From NCBI GenBank assembly GCA_045613945.1, contig JAZLBZ010000086.1, positions 47,571 through 111,570 on the forward strand: a DNA stretch of 64,000 bases, written 5' to 3'. Positions 44,645 through 54,900 of this stretch are shown here, one piece after another; within the stretch, counting starts at the first letter, position 1; each line of letters starts with the position of its first letter. This DNA comes from HGM04593 sp045613945. Lineage in GTDB: Bacteria; Bacteroidota; Bacteroidia; Bacteroidales; Bacteroidaceae. The position numbers and the translations under genes are program-made. The notes beneath the pieces are model-generated. The model was not told where the DNA came from and searched no databases. It saw only the letters and a list, made by a program, of their open reading frames with translations.

Positions 44645-45957
44645 AAAAAAGACTACTGACACTATTTGCCATTGCTGCTGTTGCCATTGGCAGCAATGCA
44701 CAGACATATACCCTGAGCCAATGCCTAAAGAAGGGCCTGGAGAACAACTACTCGCTACGCATAACACGCAACGAGGAGCAGGTAGCACACAACAATGCCA
44801 CACTCTCAAATGCAGGTTACATGCCGACAGTTGACCTTGCAGCAGGCTACAACGGCTCGCTCGACAGCAACATTTCAAAAATGCGCGAGACAGGCGAGAC
44901 CGAGGGAACAAGCAACAGTTTTGGAAACACCGTCAGCACAGGTATCGATATAAACTGGACCATCTTTGACGGTTTCAAGACAAGCACCACATACAAGCAA
45001 CTCAAGGAGATGGAGAAGATGGGCGAGATTGAGACACGCCTTGCCATAGAGGATTTCATCGCAGGGCTCACCGCCGAATACTACAACTTCCTGCAGCAAC
45101 GTCTGCGCCTGAACAACTACTACAACGCAGTGTTGCTCTCAAAGGAACGTTTACGCATTGTCGAGGAGCGTTACAACATAGGCAGTTTCTCGCGCCTCGA
45201 CTATCAACAGGCAAAGGTAGACTTCAATGCCGACAGTGCCCAGTATATCAAGCAGCAGGAGGTTGTCATCACATCGCGCATCGCGCTCAATGAGATGATG
45301 GCCATTGACCAGGTCTACACTCCAATAACAACCGTCGAGACAACCATTGAGGTCGACAGCACACTCGACTTCACACACCTGTGGAACAGGATGCTCGAGA
45401 ACAACGCAAGCCTGTTGATTGTTGACCACGGCAATGCCATAACCAGACTCGACTACAAGAAAGTACTTTCACGCAACTACCCATACCTGAAACTCAATGC
45501 AGGGTACGACTACACCTTCAACAGTTATAACAAGGGTGCATATATCCACCGCAACGGCTGGGGCGGAAATGCTTCGGTAACCATCGGCTTCAACCTGTGG
45601 GACGGCAACAGACGACGTGAAAAGCGCAACGCAAAGATTGCCATTGAGAATGCAAAACTGCAACGCGACCAACTAGTTCTATCACTCAAGGCCGACCTCG
45701 GCAATATGTGGCAAGCCTACCGCAACAACCTGCAGCTCCTTAACCTTGAAAAACTCAATGTGGTTACCGCACGCGAGAACCACGACATTGCCAAAGAGCG
45801 TTATATGCTTGGCGACCTATCGGGTATTGAGATGCGCGAGGCACAGCAAAGCCTTCTGCAGGCCGAGGAGCGACTGCTCTCAGTTGAATATGATACAAAA
45901 ATATGCGAAATCTCACTCCTGCTCATCAGCGGCGAGATTGGCAGTTACCTTGAATAA
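44641..45957 (+). CDS. TolC-family outer-membrane channel of the RND operon
   Basis: A 438-residue channel with signal peptide (ending IGSNA) and two repeats of the TolC fold; long helices such as LLSKERLRIVEERYNIGSFSR and the near-identical ITRNEEQVAHNNATL lead. It completes the tripartite pump with the two preceding genes and overlaps the pump gene by four bases. It is a different lineage from the orphan TolC at 35374-36612. The gap to the next gene is short but holds a promoter-like box, so the operon probably ends here. Confidence 0.93.
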   Translation: MKKRLLTLFAIAAVAIGSNAQTYTLSQCLKKGLENNYSLRITRNEEQVAHNNATLSNAGYMPTVDLAAGYNGSLDSNISKMRETGETEGTSNSFGNTVSTGIDINWTIFDGFKTSTTYKQLKEMEKMGEIETRLAIEDFIAGLTAEYYNFLQQRLRLNNYYNAVLLSKERLRIVEERYNIGSFSRLDYQQAKVDFNADSAQYIKQQEVVITSRIALNEMMAIDQVYTPITTVETTIEVDSTLDFTHLWNRMLENNASLLIVDHGNAITRLDYKKVLSRNYPYLKLNAGYDYTFNSYNKGAYIHRNGWGGNASVTIGFNLWDGNRRREKRNAKIAIENAKLQRDQLVLSLKADLGNMWQAYRNNLQLLNLEKLNVVTARENHDIAKERYMLGDLSGIEMREAQQSLLQAEERLLSVEYDTKICEISLLLISGEIGSYLE

Positions 45958-46001
45958 CAACAAAATAGAGTGCCACGCATCGTGGAAAGAACATTTTTTA
46001 G

Positions 46002-46009
46002 TACCTTTG
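46002..46009 (+). promoter_or_regulatory. -7 box of the outer-membrane beta-barrel gene
   Basis: TACCTTTG, a perfect TAnnTTTG match 32 bases before the ATG at 46041. The -33 element is weak. Confidence 0.5.
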
Positions 46010-46040
46010 CACTCCAAAACAAAAGAATCACTATATCAGG

Positions 46041-48533
46041 ATGAAGAAAATACTGCTGTCACTGCTGCTACTGTTACCTTTGAGCCTCTTTGCACAGGTT
46101 ACAGGAACAATACGAGGTGTAATCATTGAGGCTGAGACCGACGAGCCCCTGCCATTCGTAACCATAGCCGTTACCCCCGAGGGCGGCAACGCACCCACTG
46201 CGGGATGCAGCACCGGCGATGACGGTTCGTTCCGCCTCACAAACATCAAGGCCGGCAAATATACCGTTACCGCATCGTTTGTCGGTTTCCTTAATGATAG
46301 CCGCAAGATAAACATCACCGCCGGCAAGAGCGACATCAATTTGGGGGAGATTTTCCTGAAGAGCGACCGCAAACTACTGAAAGAGGTTGTCGTTACCGAA
46401 CAGCGCTCACAGATGAGTTTTGAGATTGACAAGCGTGTGTTCACCGTCGACCAGAGCATTGCCACCACCGGCGGCTCGGCAAGCGACGTGCTGGCCGACA
46501 TACCATCGGTAGAGGTAGACAACGAGGGCACCGTCTCACTGCGCGGCAGCGAGAGCGTTACAGTGTGGATAAACGGCAAGGCAAGCGGACTCACCGGCGA
46601 CAACCAGGGCGATATCCTGCAGCAGTTACCTGCAGGCTCAATTGAGAAGATTGAGGTAATCACCAACCCCTCGGCAAAGCACTCGCCCGAAGGAACTGCC
46701 GGCATCATCAACATTGTACTCAAGCGCGACCGCAAGGCAGGCTACTACGGCAGCGTACAGGGCGGCATGGACTCACATCTCGGATACAATGCCGGTGGCA
46801 ACATCAACTACAGCAGCGGCAAGTTCGACGCATATGCCGGTCTCAACTATCGCAATATGAGATTTGAGAATGAGGGCATAACCGAGACCAGATACTATGG
46901 CTCTGACCAGTACCAGAAACAGACAAACATTGGCAGCCACAACCCCAACAACATCTTTGGCCGTGCCGGATTCACCTGGCGCATTACAGAGAAGGACGAA
47001 CTCTATGCAAATGTCATGGGAATGCTTGGTGGCGGCAAGCACAATAATGCAATCTCTGCAGTCAGCGGCCCCATAGGCAGCGATGGCACATATGCCGCCC
47101 CCGCACAGCGCATAACCCGCACCACCACACAAAAGGGCAAGCCAACAATGTACAATGTGGAACTTGGATACACCCACCGTTGGAGCGACACACACTTCAT
47201 TGATTTCTCTGTGGGGCACCACCAATGGTCACAGCAGCGTGGTGCAACATACCGGCAGACCACCGAGTTCTATGGTGCCGATACCACCACAATGAGTTCT
47301 TATCAGTTCCAGGACGGACTGAGCAGGAACAACAGCACAGAGATTAAACTCGACTACGAGTACAGAATCAATGAAAACCACCGCATAGAGGCCGGTTACA
47401 AGGGCGACTTCTCGGATGACAGAAGCCCGGTGATAACATACACCGACGAGGAGCACAAACTGCTTGACAAGAGCCTCTACAACCAGTTCCGCTACAAGCA
47501 GAACACGCAGGCATTGTACGCGACATACTCGGGACGTCTGGGCAAGTTCGGCTATCAGCTTGGTTTGCGCGGAGAGTACTGGAACGTAAAGACACAGTCT
47601 TATGGTTACGAACAGGAGCAGAACAATCAAATCCCGGGTTTCACCTCAAAGGATTTCTTCAAACTGTTCCCCAGCGCCTTCATCAGTTACGAGATAACCG
47701 ACGGACAGGAGATTCAGGTGAACTACACCCGCCGTCTGCGCCGCCCCTGGGGAGGACAACTCAACAATTTCCAGAACATCAGCGACTCAACAAACATATC
47801 GTTCGGTAACCCGGGCCTCACTCCCGAGTACTCGAATGCATACGAACTGAACTACCTGAAAAACTGGGAGAACCACACACTCTCACTCTCGGGCTACTAC
47901 CGCACAACCGAGGATGTTATTGAGCGCATCAGTTACAGCAACGGCAACGACAGGGTCATATACACCACCTTTGAGAATGTGGCAAAGACACAGTCGGCCG
48001 GCCTGGAGATTGTGGGCAAGAACAAACTCTTCAGAGCACTTGACCTCACAACAACCGTCAACCTTTTCTATTATAAGTTGGACGCCTTCAAGTACGTAAT
48101 CAACGGGCAGACCATCACCGGCAATGCCGATGAGAACTTCTCCTGGAACGCCCGAATGACAGCCAACGTAATGCTCCCCTGGGGCATATCGTTGCAGGCA
48201 ACAGGCCGTTACGATGCAAAGCGCATTGTGGCACAGGGTTACCGCGAGCCAAGTTACTCGCTCGACCTGGGCCTTAGAAAGATGTTCAACCAGAACTGGA
48301 GCCTGAGCATCAATGCACGTGACATCCTTGACTCACGCGGACGAAAGACCATCACAGAGAACGACAGTTTCTACCGTTACTCAAAGAACTCACACGGAGG
48401 ACGCCGTTTCGGTTTCACGCTCACATACAGTTTCGGTAATATGAAGGCAAAAAAGCCAAACCGCAAGCAGATGCAAGAGATGCAGAACAGCGGCAGCGGA
48501 TATGACGAAATGGGCGGAATGGGCGAGATGTAA
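46041..48533 (+). CDS. Outer-membrane beta-barrel family protein (TonB-dependent receptor-like)
   Basis: An 830-residue receptor-like protein. After the signal peptide (LPLSLFAQ) comes a carboxypeptidase-regulatory-like domain (VTGTIRGVIIEAETDEPLPF, residues ~20-105), then a plug domain (LADIPSVEVDNEGTVSLRG, SIEKIEVITNPSAKHSPEG) and a large barrel of the OMP_b-brl_3 type. It is not SusC: it lacks the SusC signature and has no SusD partner. After the last strand a ~30-residue Lys/Gln tail ends in the Met/Gly-rich YDEMGGMGEM, unusual because barrels normally end in an aromatic residue. Ligand unknown; it lies directly after the efflux operon. Confidence 0.88.
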   Translation: MKKILLSLLLLLPLSLFAQVTGTIRGVIIEAETDEPLPFVTIAVTPEGGNAPTAGCSTGDDGSFRLTNIKAGKYTVTASFVGFLNDSRKINITAGKSDINLGEIFLKSDRKLLKEVVVTEQRSQMSFEIDKRVFTVDQSIATTGGSASDVLADIPSVEVDNEGTVSLRGSESVTVWINGKASGLTGDNQGDILQQLPAGSIEKIEVITNPSAKHSPEGTAGIINIVLKRDRKAGYYGSVQGGMDSHLGYNAGGNINYSSGKFDAYAGLNYRNMRFENEGITETRYYGSDQYQKQTNIGSHNPNNIFGRAGFTWRITEKDELYANVMGMLGGGKHNNAISAVSGPIGSDGTYAAPAQRITRTTTQKGKPTMYNVELGYTHRWSDTHFIDFSVGHHQWSQQRGATYRQTTEFYGADTTTMSSYQFQDGLSRNNSTEIKLDYEYRINENHRIEAGYKGDFSDDRSPVITYTDEEHKLLDKSLYNQFRYKQNTQALYATYSGRLGKFGYQLGLRGEYWNVKTQSYGYEQEQNNQIPGFTSKDFFKLFPSAFISYEITDGQEIQVNYTRRLRRPWGGQLNNFQNISDSTNISFGNPGLTPEYSNAYELNYLKNWENHTLSLSGYYRTTEDVIERISYSNGNDRVIYTTFENVAKTQSAGLEIVGKNKLFRALDLTTTVNLFYYKLDAFKYVINGQTITGNADENFSWNARMTANVMLPWGISLQATGRYDAKRIVAQGYREPSYSLDLGLRKMFNQNWSLSINARDILDSRGRKTITENDSFYRYSKNSHGGRRFGFTLTYSFGNMKAKKPNRKQMQEMQNSGSGYDEMGGMGEM

Positions 48534-48550
48534 AAACAGAAATAGAGGAT

Positions 48551-48596
48551 AATAGGATTGGCAGAAGCGGCAAGTTTCTGCCAATTCTATTTTTTG
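48551..48596 (+). terminator. Intrinsic terminator before korA
   Basis: ATTGGCAGAA at 48557-48566 pairs with TTCTGCCAAT at 48576-48585, extended by AATAGG/TCTATT with mismatches, and followed by TTTTTTG. Confidence 0.75.
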
Positions 48597-48675
48597 TTCA
48601 AAAATTATTTCCACTTTTCATAAATGTTTACGAAATTTGACGGCAACTAACAAAACTTCTTAAAAAGACCATAAT

Positions 48676-50529
48676 ATGGCAAATACAGGAAAAACACAGA
48701 AAGTTGACCAGATTGTAGTGCGTTTCTCGGGCGATTCGGGCGACGGCATGCAGCTGGCCGGCAACATCTTCTCAACAATCTCTGCCACTGTCGGCAACGA
48801 CATCTGTACATTCCCGGACTATCCTGCCGACATACGCGCCCCGCAAGGAGTGCTCACCGGCGTATCGGGTTTCCAGGTACACATCGGTGCCGACAAGGTA
48901 CTGACCCCCGGTGATGAATGCGACATTCTGGTGGCAATGAACCCTGCAGCGCTCAAGACACAACATAAGCACTGCAAGTCAACGGGCGCAATCATCATTG
49001 ACATTGACTCATTCACAGAGAAGGACCTTGCAAAAGCCGAGTTCAAGACCAATGACCCCATTGCCGAACTTGGCATTACCTGCGAGGTTGTCCCCTGCCC
49101 CATAACATCGCTATGCCAGGCGACACTTGCCGACAGCGGCATGGACAACAAGAGCATACTGCGCTGCAAGAACATGCTTGCGCTTGGACTGGTATGCTGG
49201 ATATATGACCGCGACCTTGCACTTGCCGAGAATATGCTGCGCGCCAAATTTGCCAAGAAACCCGAGGTTGCCGAGGCAAACATCAAGGTTCTGCGTGCCG
49301 GCTATGACATGGGCCACAACACCCACACATCAATTGCGCACACCTACAGCGTTGAGAGCGACCGCGAGAAGAAGAGGGGTACATATATGGATATCAACGG
49401 CAACAAGGCAACAGCCTATGGTCTTATTGCCGCAGCCGAAAAGGCCGGGATGCAACTGTTCCTGGGCTCATACCCCATCACCCCTGCAACCGACATCCTG
49501 CACGAACTTGCAAAGCACAAGTCAATGGGTGTCATCACAATGCAGGCCGAGGATGAGATTGCCGGCTGCGCATCGGCTGTTGGTGCAGCCTACGCCGGAG
49601 CACTGGCCTGCACATCGACATCAGGCCCCGGCATCTGTCTAAAGAGCGAGGCCATCAACCTTGCCGTAATCACCGAACTGCCGCTTGTCATCATTGACGT
49701 GCAGCGCGGTGGCCCGTCAACAGGCCTCCCCACAAAGAGCGAGCAGACCGACCTGTTGCAGGCACTCTATGGCCGCAATGGCGAGAGCCCAATACCTGTG
49801 ATTGCTGCAAAATCTCCAACCGACTGTTTCGATGCAGCCTTCAACGCCTGCAAGATTGCTGTTGAGCGCATGACCCCGGTCATTCTGCTCACCGACGCAT
49901 TCATTGCCAACGGCTCGGCAGCATGGAAACTGCCCGATATTAACGAATACCCGACAATTGTTCCGCCATACGTAAACGAGGAGATGAAGGAGGGATGGAG
50001 CCCATACAAGCGCAACCCCGAGACCGACGTACGCTACTGGGCAGTGCCAGGCACACCTGGTTTCACTCACCGCATAGGCGGTCTTGAGAAGAGCGCTGCC
50101 ACAGGCGCCATCAGTAACGACCCCGCCAACCACCACAGCATGGTTGAGACACGCGCACGCAAGGTTGCAAGGATTGCCGAGAGCCTGCCACCATTGCAGG
50201 TCGAGGGCCCGGAGGATGCCGACCTGCTCATCGTTGGCTTTGGCGGTACATATGGTCACCTTTGCGAGGCAATGCAGCAAATGAATGCCGATGGCAAGAA
50301 GGTTGCACTGGCACACTTCCGCTACATCAACCCGCTGCCGGCGAACACTGCCGATGTCCTGCGCCGCTACAAGAAGATTGTTGTTGCCGAGCAGAACATG
50401 GGACAGTTTGCAGGCTATCTGCGCACAAGGATAGAGGGTATTGAACTGCAGCAGTACAATGAGGTCAAGGGCCAGCCATTCGTGGTTGCCGACCTTGTAA
50501 GGGAATTCACTGGAATAATTGAAAAATAA
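48676..50529 (+). CDS. korA: 2-oxoacid:ferredoxin oxidoreductase, fused gamma/alpha subunit (KorA type)
   Basis: A 617-residue subunit that converts a 2-oxoacid, probably 2-oxoglutarate, and CoA to acyl-CoA with ferredoxin as electron acceptor. Residues ~8-190 are the gamma (CoA-binding) domain, starting IVVRFSGDSGDGMQLAGN. Residues ~215-600 are the alpha (pyrimidine-binding) part with ITMQAEDEIAGCASAVGAAYAGA and TSTSGPGICLKSEAINLA. The fusion is the usual Bacteroidota and actinobacterial form. korB follows, separated by 177 bases that include a repeat copy. The reaction matches a reductive or incomplete TCA route in an anaerobe. Confidence 0.94.
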   Translation: MANTGKTQKVDQIVVRFSGDSGDGMQLAGNIFSTISATVGNDICTFPDYPADIRAPQGVLTGVSGFQVHIGADKVLTPGDECDILVAMNPAALKTQHKHCKSTGAIIIDIDSFTEKDLAKAEFKTNDPIAELGITCEVVPCPITSLCQATLADSGMDNKSILRCKNMLALGLVCWIYDRDLALAENMLRAKFAKKPEVAEANIKVLRAGYDMGHNTHTSIAHTYSVESDREKKRGTYMDINGNKATAYGLIAAAEKAGMQLFLGSYPITPATDILHELAKHKSMGVITMQAEDEIAGCASAVGAAYAGALACTSTSGPGICLKSEAINLAVITELPLVIIDVQRGGPSTGLPTKSEQTDLLQALYGRNGESPIPVIAAKSPTDCFDAAFNACKIAVERMTPVILLTDAFIANGSAAWKLPDINEYPTIVPPYVNEEMKEGWSPYKRNPETDVRYWAVPGTPGFTHRIGGLEKSAATGAISNDPANHHSMVETRARKVARIAESLPPLQVEGPEDADLLIVGFGGTYGHLCEAMQQMNADGKKVALAHFRYINPLPANTADVLRRYKKIVVAEQNMGQFAGYLRTRIEGIELQQYNEVKGQPFVVADLVREFTGIIEK

Positions 50530-50592
50530 AGGACTGTTCAAGTTTCAGATAACTATATTGCTATTGCATCGAATTCGTCGAATATCTCCGTT

Positions 50593-50664
50593 TGTCATCC
50601 CGAACCTTGAGTGAGGGATCTCAAAAAAAGGAATTGAGATATCTCACGTTCGTTCGATATGACA
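50593..50664. repeat. Dispersed TGTCAT...ATGACA repeat, copy B
   Basis: 72 bases beginning TGTCATCCCGAA and ending TCGATATGACA, with the inner pair GGGATCTC and GAGATATCTCAC. It is a compact copy of the element at 3181-3293; both share GAGATATCTCAC and GTTCGTTCGATATGACA almost exactly. It lies between korA and korB and would put a stem-loop in a co-transcribed mRNA. Confidence 0.75.
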
Positions 50665-50706
50665 TAATCGAATCTTTACAGTTTCATAACAAAACAACTT
50701 CTCAAT

Positions 50707-51711
50707 ATGAGCGACTACACAGCACAAGACTATAAGTTCGGACAGCCACGCTGGTGTCCGGGTTGCGGCGACCACTCTTTCCTGGGCGCACTACACAAGG
50801 CAATGAGCGAACTGGGCGTTGCCCCGCATGACATTGCAGTAATTTCGGGTATCGGCTGCTCATCGCGCCTGCCCTACTATATGAATACATACGGTTTCCA
50901 CACCATACATGGCCGTTCGGCAGCCATTGCCACAGGAGCAAAGGTTGCCAACCCCAACCTGACGGTATGGCAGATTTCGGGCGACGGCGATGGCCTTGCC
51001 ATTGGCGGCAACCATTTCATCCACGCGGTACGACGCAACATCGACCTCAACATGATACTGCTCAACAACCGCATCTATGGCCTTACCAAAGGACAGTACT
51101 CACCCACATCGGTGCGCGGTTTCGTGAGCAAGTCATCACCCTACGGCACTGTTGAGGACCCGTTCCGCCCTGCCGAACTGTGCTTTGGCGCACGCGGCAA
51201 CTTCTTTGCACGCTGCGTTGCCACCGACATGCAGGCTGCAGTGGGATGCCTCAAGGCTGCAGCACAGCACAAGGGAGCATCGGTTGTAGAGGTGTTGCAG
51301 AACTGCGTCATCTTCAACAACGGCACCCACGAGAGTGTCTACACCAAAGAGGGACGCGCCAAGAACGCCATCTACCTTGAGCACGGCAAGCCTATGCTCT
51401 TTGGCGAGAACAAGGAACTTGGACTCATGCAGGAGGGCTTTGGACTAAAAGTGGTAAAAATAGGAGAGAACGGCATAACCGAGAACGATATCCTTGTACA
51501 CGATGCGCACTGCAAGGACACCACCCTGCACCTCAAGTTGGCACTTATGGAAGGACCCGACTTTCCAATAGCACTTGGCGTGATACGCGACGTAGAGGCC
51601 ACGACCTACAACGACGCTGTCCACGCACAGATTGAGGAGGTGAAAGCAGCCAAGCCATACCACACATTCAACGAACTTCTTGCCACAAACGAAACGTGGG
51701 AAATAAAGTAA
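50707..51711 (+). CDS. korB: 2-oxoacid:ferredoxin oxidoreductase, beta subunit (KorB type)
   Basis: The thiamine-diphosphate-binding partner of KorA; 334 residues. It begins with the Cys-containing FGQPRWCPGCGDHSFL, keeps the SGIGCSSRLPYY segment, and has the TPP-binding ISGDGDGLAIGGNHF with NNRIYGLTKGQ. The subunits form the heterotetrameric oxidoreductase in the cytoplasm. A strong terminator follows the stop. The 177-base gap to korA is longer than usual for this pair and holds a dispersed repeat. Confidence 0.95.
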   Translation: MSDYTAQDYKFGQPRWCPGCGDHSFLGALHKAMSELGVAPHDIAVISGIGCSSRLPYYMNTYGFHTIHGRSAAIATGAKVANPNLTVWQISGDGDGLAIGGNHFIHAVRRNIDLNMILLNNRIYGLTKGQYSPTSVRGFVSKSSPYGTVEDPFRPAELCFGARGNFFARCVATDMQAAVGCLKAAAQHKGASVVEVLQNCVIFNNGTHESVYTKEGRAKNAIYLEHGKPMLFGENKELGLMQEGFGLKVVKIGENGITENDILVHDAHCKDTTLHLKLALMEGPDFPIALGVIRDVEATTYNDAVHAQIEEVKAAKPYHTFNELLATNETWEIK

Positions 51712-51712
51712 A

Positions 51713-51765
51713 AATATAGCAGAAAGGGGAACCATAACGGCTCCCCTTTCTGCTATATTTTTTTC
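51713..51765 (+). terminator. Strong intrinsic terminator after korB
   Basis: An 18-bp perfect stem (51713-51730 with 51742-51759) closing on an 11-base loop, followed by a T-rich run. It begins two bases after the stop codon. Confidence 0.88.
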
Positions 51766-51818
51766 GCTTTAATTCGTATAATTTTCGCTAAAATATTTTA
51801 AAGCACGAAATATTTATA

Positions 51819-51826
51819 TATTTTTG
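51819..51826 (+). promoter_or_regulatory. -7 box of the susC-susD operon
   Basis: TATTTTTG, a perfect TAnnTTTG match 136 bases before the susC ATG; no consensus -33. The leader is long, as is common for susC genes. No regulator gene (SusR-like, hybrid two-component or ECF sigma) is adjacent. Confidence 0.45.
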
Positions 51827-51961
51827 AGACTGATTATGCGGGCGCATAGCACCCAAAAAATGACAAAATGCTACACTTTTTTGCGAAAAAATATTAATTT
51901 ATAACTAGCGAGGAGCAAAAGCGCAATGCGCAATGCATTAATCCTCCAAAATAAAAATAAT

Positions 51962-54900
51962 ATGAAACTACTTAAAACTGTTGGAAAGTCGCTTTTAGCG
52001 GCTACATTCCTGGGATTGTCACTGACTTTCGTTCCTGTCGAAGGTTGGGCAAAGACTGCAGCAATGCAGCAGAAGGACGGAACCGTCAAGGGAACCGTAG
52101 TAGATGAATTCGGCGAGCCCATGTTCGGCGCCGTAGCATTTGTAGTTGGAACAACCAACTCGTCTCCTATTGACTTTGACGGAAACTTTGAGTTGCGTAA
52201 CGTTGAGAAGGGAGCCACCATCCGCGTTACACTTATGGGTTACAAGTGCGACGACCAAGTATGGAAAGGCGGCACACTCAAGTTCGTCATGAAGGAAGAG
52301 GCAACCGCGCTTGACGAGGTCGTTGTAACAGCGATGGGTATCATGCGTAAGGAGAAATCACTCACCTATGCCACACAGCTCGTCAAGGCCGACGAACTCC
52401 TGAAGGCTCCCGACGCAAACATTGCAAACTCACTCGAGGGTAAGATTTCAGGTATCACCATCACCCCAAGTGCCGGTGGTGCCGGTGGTGCGTCAAAGAT
52501 TGTGCTTCGTGGTAACAAGTCAATCCAGGGTGAGAACTCGCCGCTCATTGTCATTGACGGTGTGCCAATGACAAACAGCATCCGTGGCCAGACCGGAGCA
52601 ACAGATATGACAACAGGTTCTACAGCAGAGGGCGGCGACCCACTCTCTATGATAAACCCCGACGATATCGAGTCTATGAACGTGCTCAAGGGCGCGAATG
52701 CAGCCGCTCTTTACGGTTCACGTGCTGCCAATGGTGTTGTCATGATTACCACAAAGAAGGGTAAGGAGGGTAAGATGGAGGTAACATTCACCTCAAACAC
52801 CTCGTTCGACACGCCATTGACTATACACAGGTTGCAGGATAGTTTTGGTGCCTACAATGCAACCAAAGGCGAACTTCGTGTTGACAATTGGGGCGACAGA
52901 CTCAGCGGCGAAGGCAAAAGAATCCACACATACCAGCCAAGCAAGCAGTTCTTCCCACAGACCATCACAGTCACGAATGCAGACGGTACCGCCGGAGAAA
53001 TCCCCAACATATTCAATGCGTATCTGAGAAATTACGCAAATGATGATATCGCCGATTTCTATGAGACAGCCATTAACACCAACAACTCTATCTCTGTTTC
53101 AGGCGGTACCGAAAAGATACAGACCTACGTATCATACTCAAATTCACAATCTTGGGGTATGATTCCCAACAACAGATACGACCGTAATACATTCGCGTTC
53201 CGCCAGACATACAATCTTTGGGACCGCCTCACCATCAATGCAAGCATCAACTACAACCAGGCTAAGACAAAGAACCGTCTTGGTGGCGGTACATTGGGCA
53301 ACCCAATCTACCACATGTACAATACTCCACGCGACATCGACATGGAGTACTACAAGGAGAACTACTGTGCACAGGGACAGTGGCTCTCTTCAGGTAACGA
53401 CCAGGGTATAGGAGATCAGGTATATTGGGAAGATGTTGCAGGCGACGGCACTGTTTTGATGAAGCAATATGGCAATACAGTATTGACAGGCCCTATGCAG
53501 CAGTATGCATATCAGACTCCGGCATACAACAACCCATACTGGCTAACAAACCAGAATGCCGACGAGAGCATCGAGGACCGTTTCTCGGCAACATTCAGCG
53601 GAACCCTAAAGATTATTGACGGCCTTAACCTACAGGGACGCGTGTCAATTGACAATTCAAGATATTTGAACGAAGGTCACACATACGCGTCAACCTGGTA
53701 TAATGTAGAGATGTACCGTTATGGCCGATACTGGCTCAACAACAACCGTACCAACGAGATTTATACCGACTACATGCTCACTTACAACAAGGAGTTTGCA
53801 AAGGATTGGTCTGTTTCGGCAACAGCCGGATATGTCGGTCACACCATCAAGGGCACCAGCCAAAACACTTACATTGACAAAGCCACCAGTTATAGTATCG
53901 ACAAAACAACATACTACAACATCATACCAACAGCCATTAACCAGTTTGAGCCGAATTATGGTGGTCCAGGTGTAACAACAAAGGGCAAGAGCAGCAACTG
54001 GGACCAGGCAGCGCTTGCAACAGCGCAGATTGGCTGGAAGGATGTTGTGTTCATTGACGGTTCGTACCGCCACGACTGGTATCGTCCATTCCGCCAGTTC
54101 GCAGGACTTGGTACTAAGGAGAGTTATGGTTACTTTGGATTTGGAGCAAACGCCATCCTCAGCGACATCATAAAGATGCCCGAATGGTTCACATACGCCA
54201 AGTATCGTCTTAGTTACTCAGAGGTTGGTAACTCAATCCCCAACATTGTCTTTGACACTGTGCATAAGAACATCGAGGACAAGACAGCAACCATTAACTA
54301 CCTGAATAGTTTCACCCCGGTTCCGGAGAAGACAAAGTCATTCGAGACAGGTCTTGAGATGCAGTTCCTTGATGATTGCCTCAACCTCGACATTACATAC
54401 TACAACTCAGCAATGCACAATTCATACCTTATAATCAAGGGTTCGAATGGAGCAAACCAGCCTATAAACAGCGGTATAATCCGCAACCAGGGTGTCGAAT
54501 TATCAGTAGGATATGACTGGGAGATAACCAACAAATTGCGTTGGAAGACAAACGTCAACTTCTCATACAACCACAACCGGATTGAGAGAATCTACCAGGA
54601 CAAATATGGTAACGATAGAGAGATATCTACAGAGTTCGGCGGTGGCAGATACCAGTTGCGCTACAAGAAAGGCGGTTCATACGGCGACATCTACATAGAC
54701 GATTTCACCCGTTTCAAGGACGATGTCTACAAATACACAGTACTGGAGAGCGGCGTGGAAAACGGTGTCCCATACGTAGACCGTGAAGTTACCAAATACA
54801 CTAAAGACGCTACAGTAGTGAGCCATGACGGCACTGCTGCCGAACTCGTAAACAAAGCCGGCGACATTTACATCAAGAATGGAAAGCCCACACATGGCGG

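Noticed and set aside
49717..50541. A 274-codon minus-strand open frame opposite korA
   Set aside because: Antisense to a clear KorA coding sequence; composition is typical of a shadow frame and no ribosome binding site or motif is seen.
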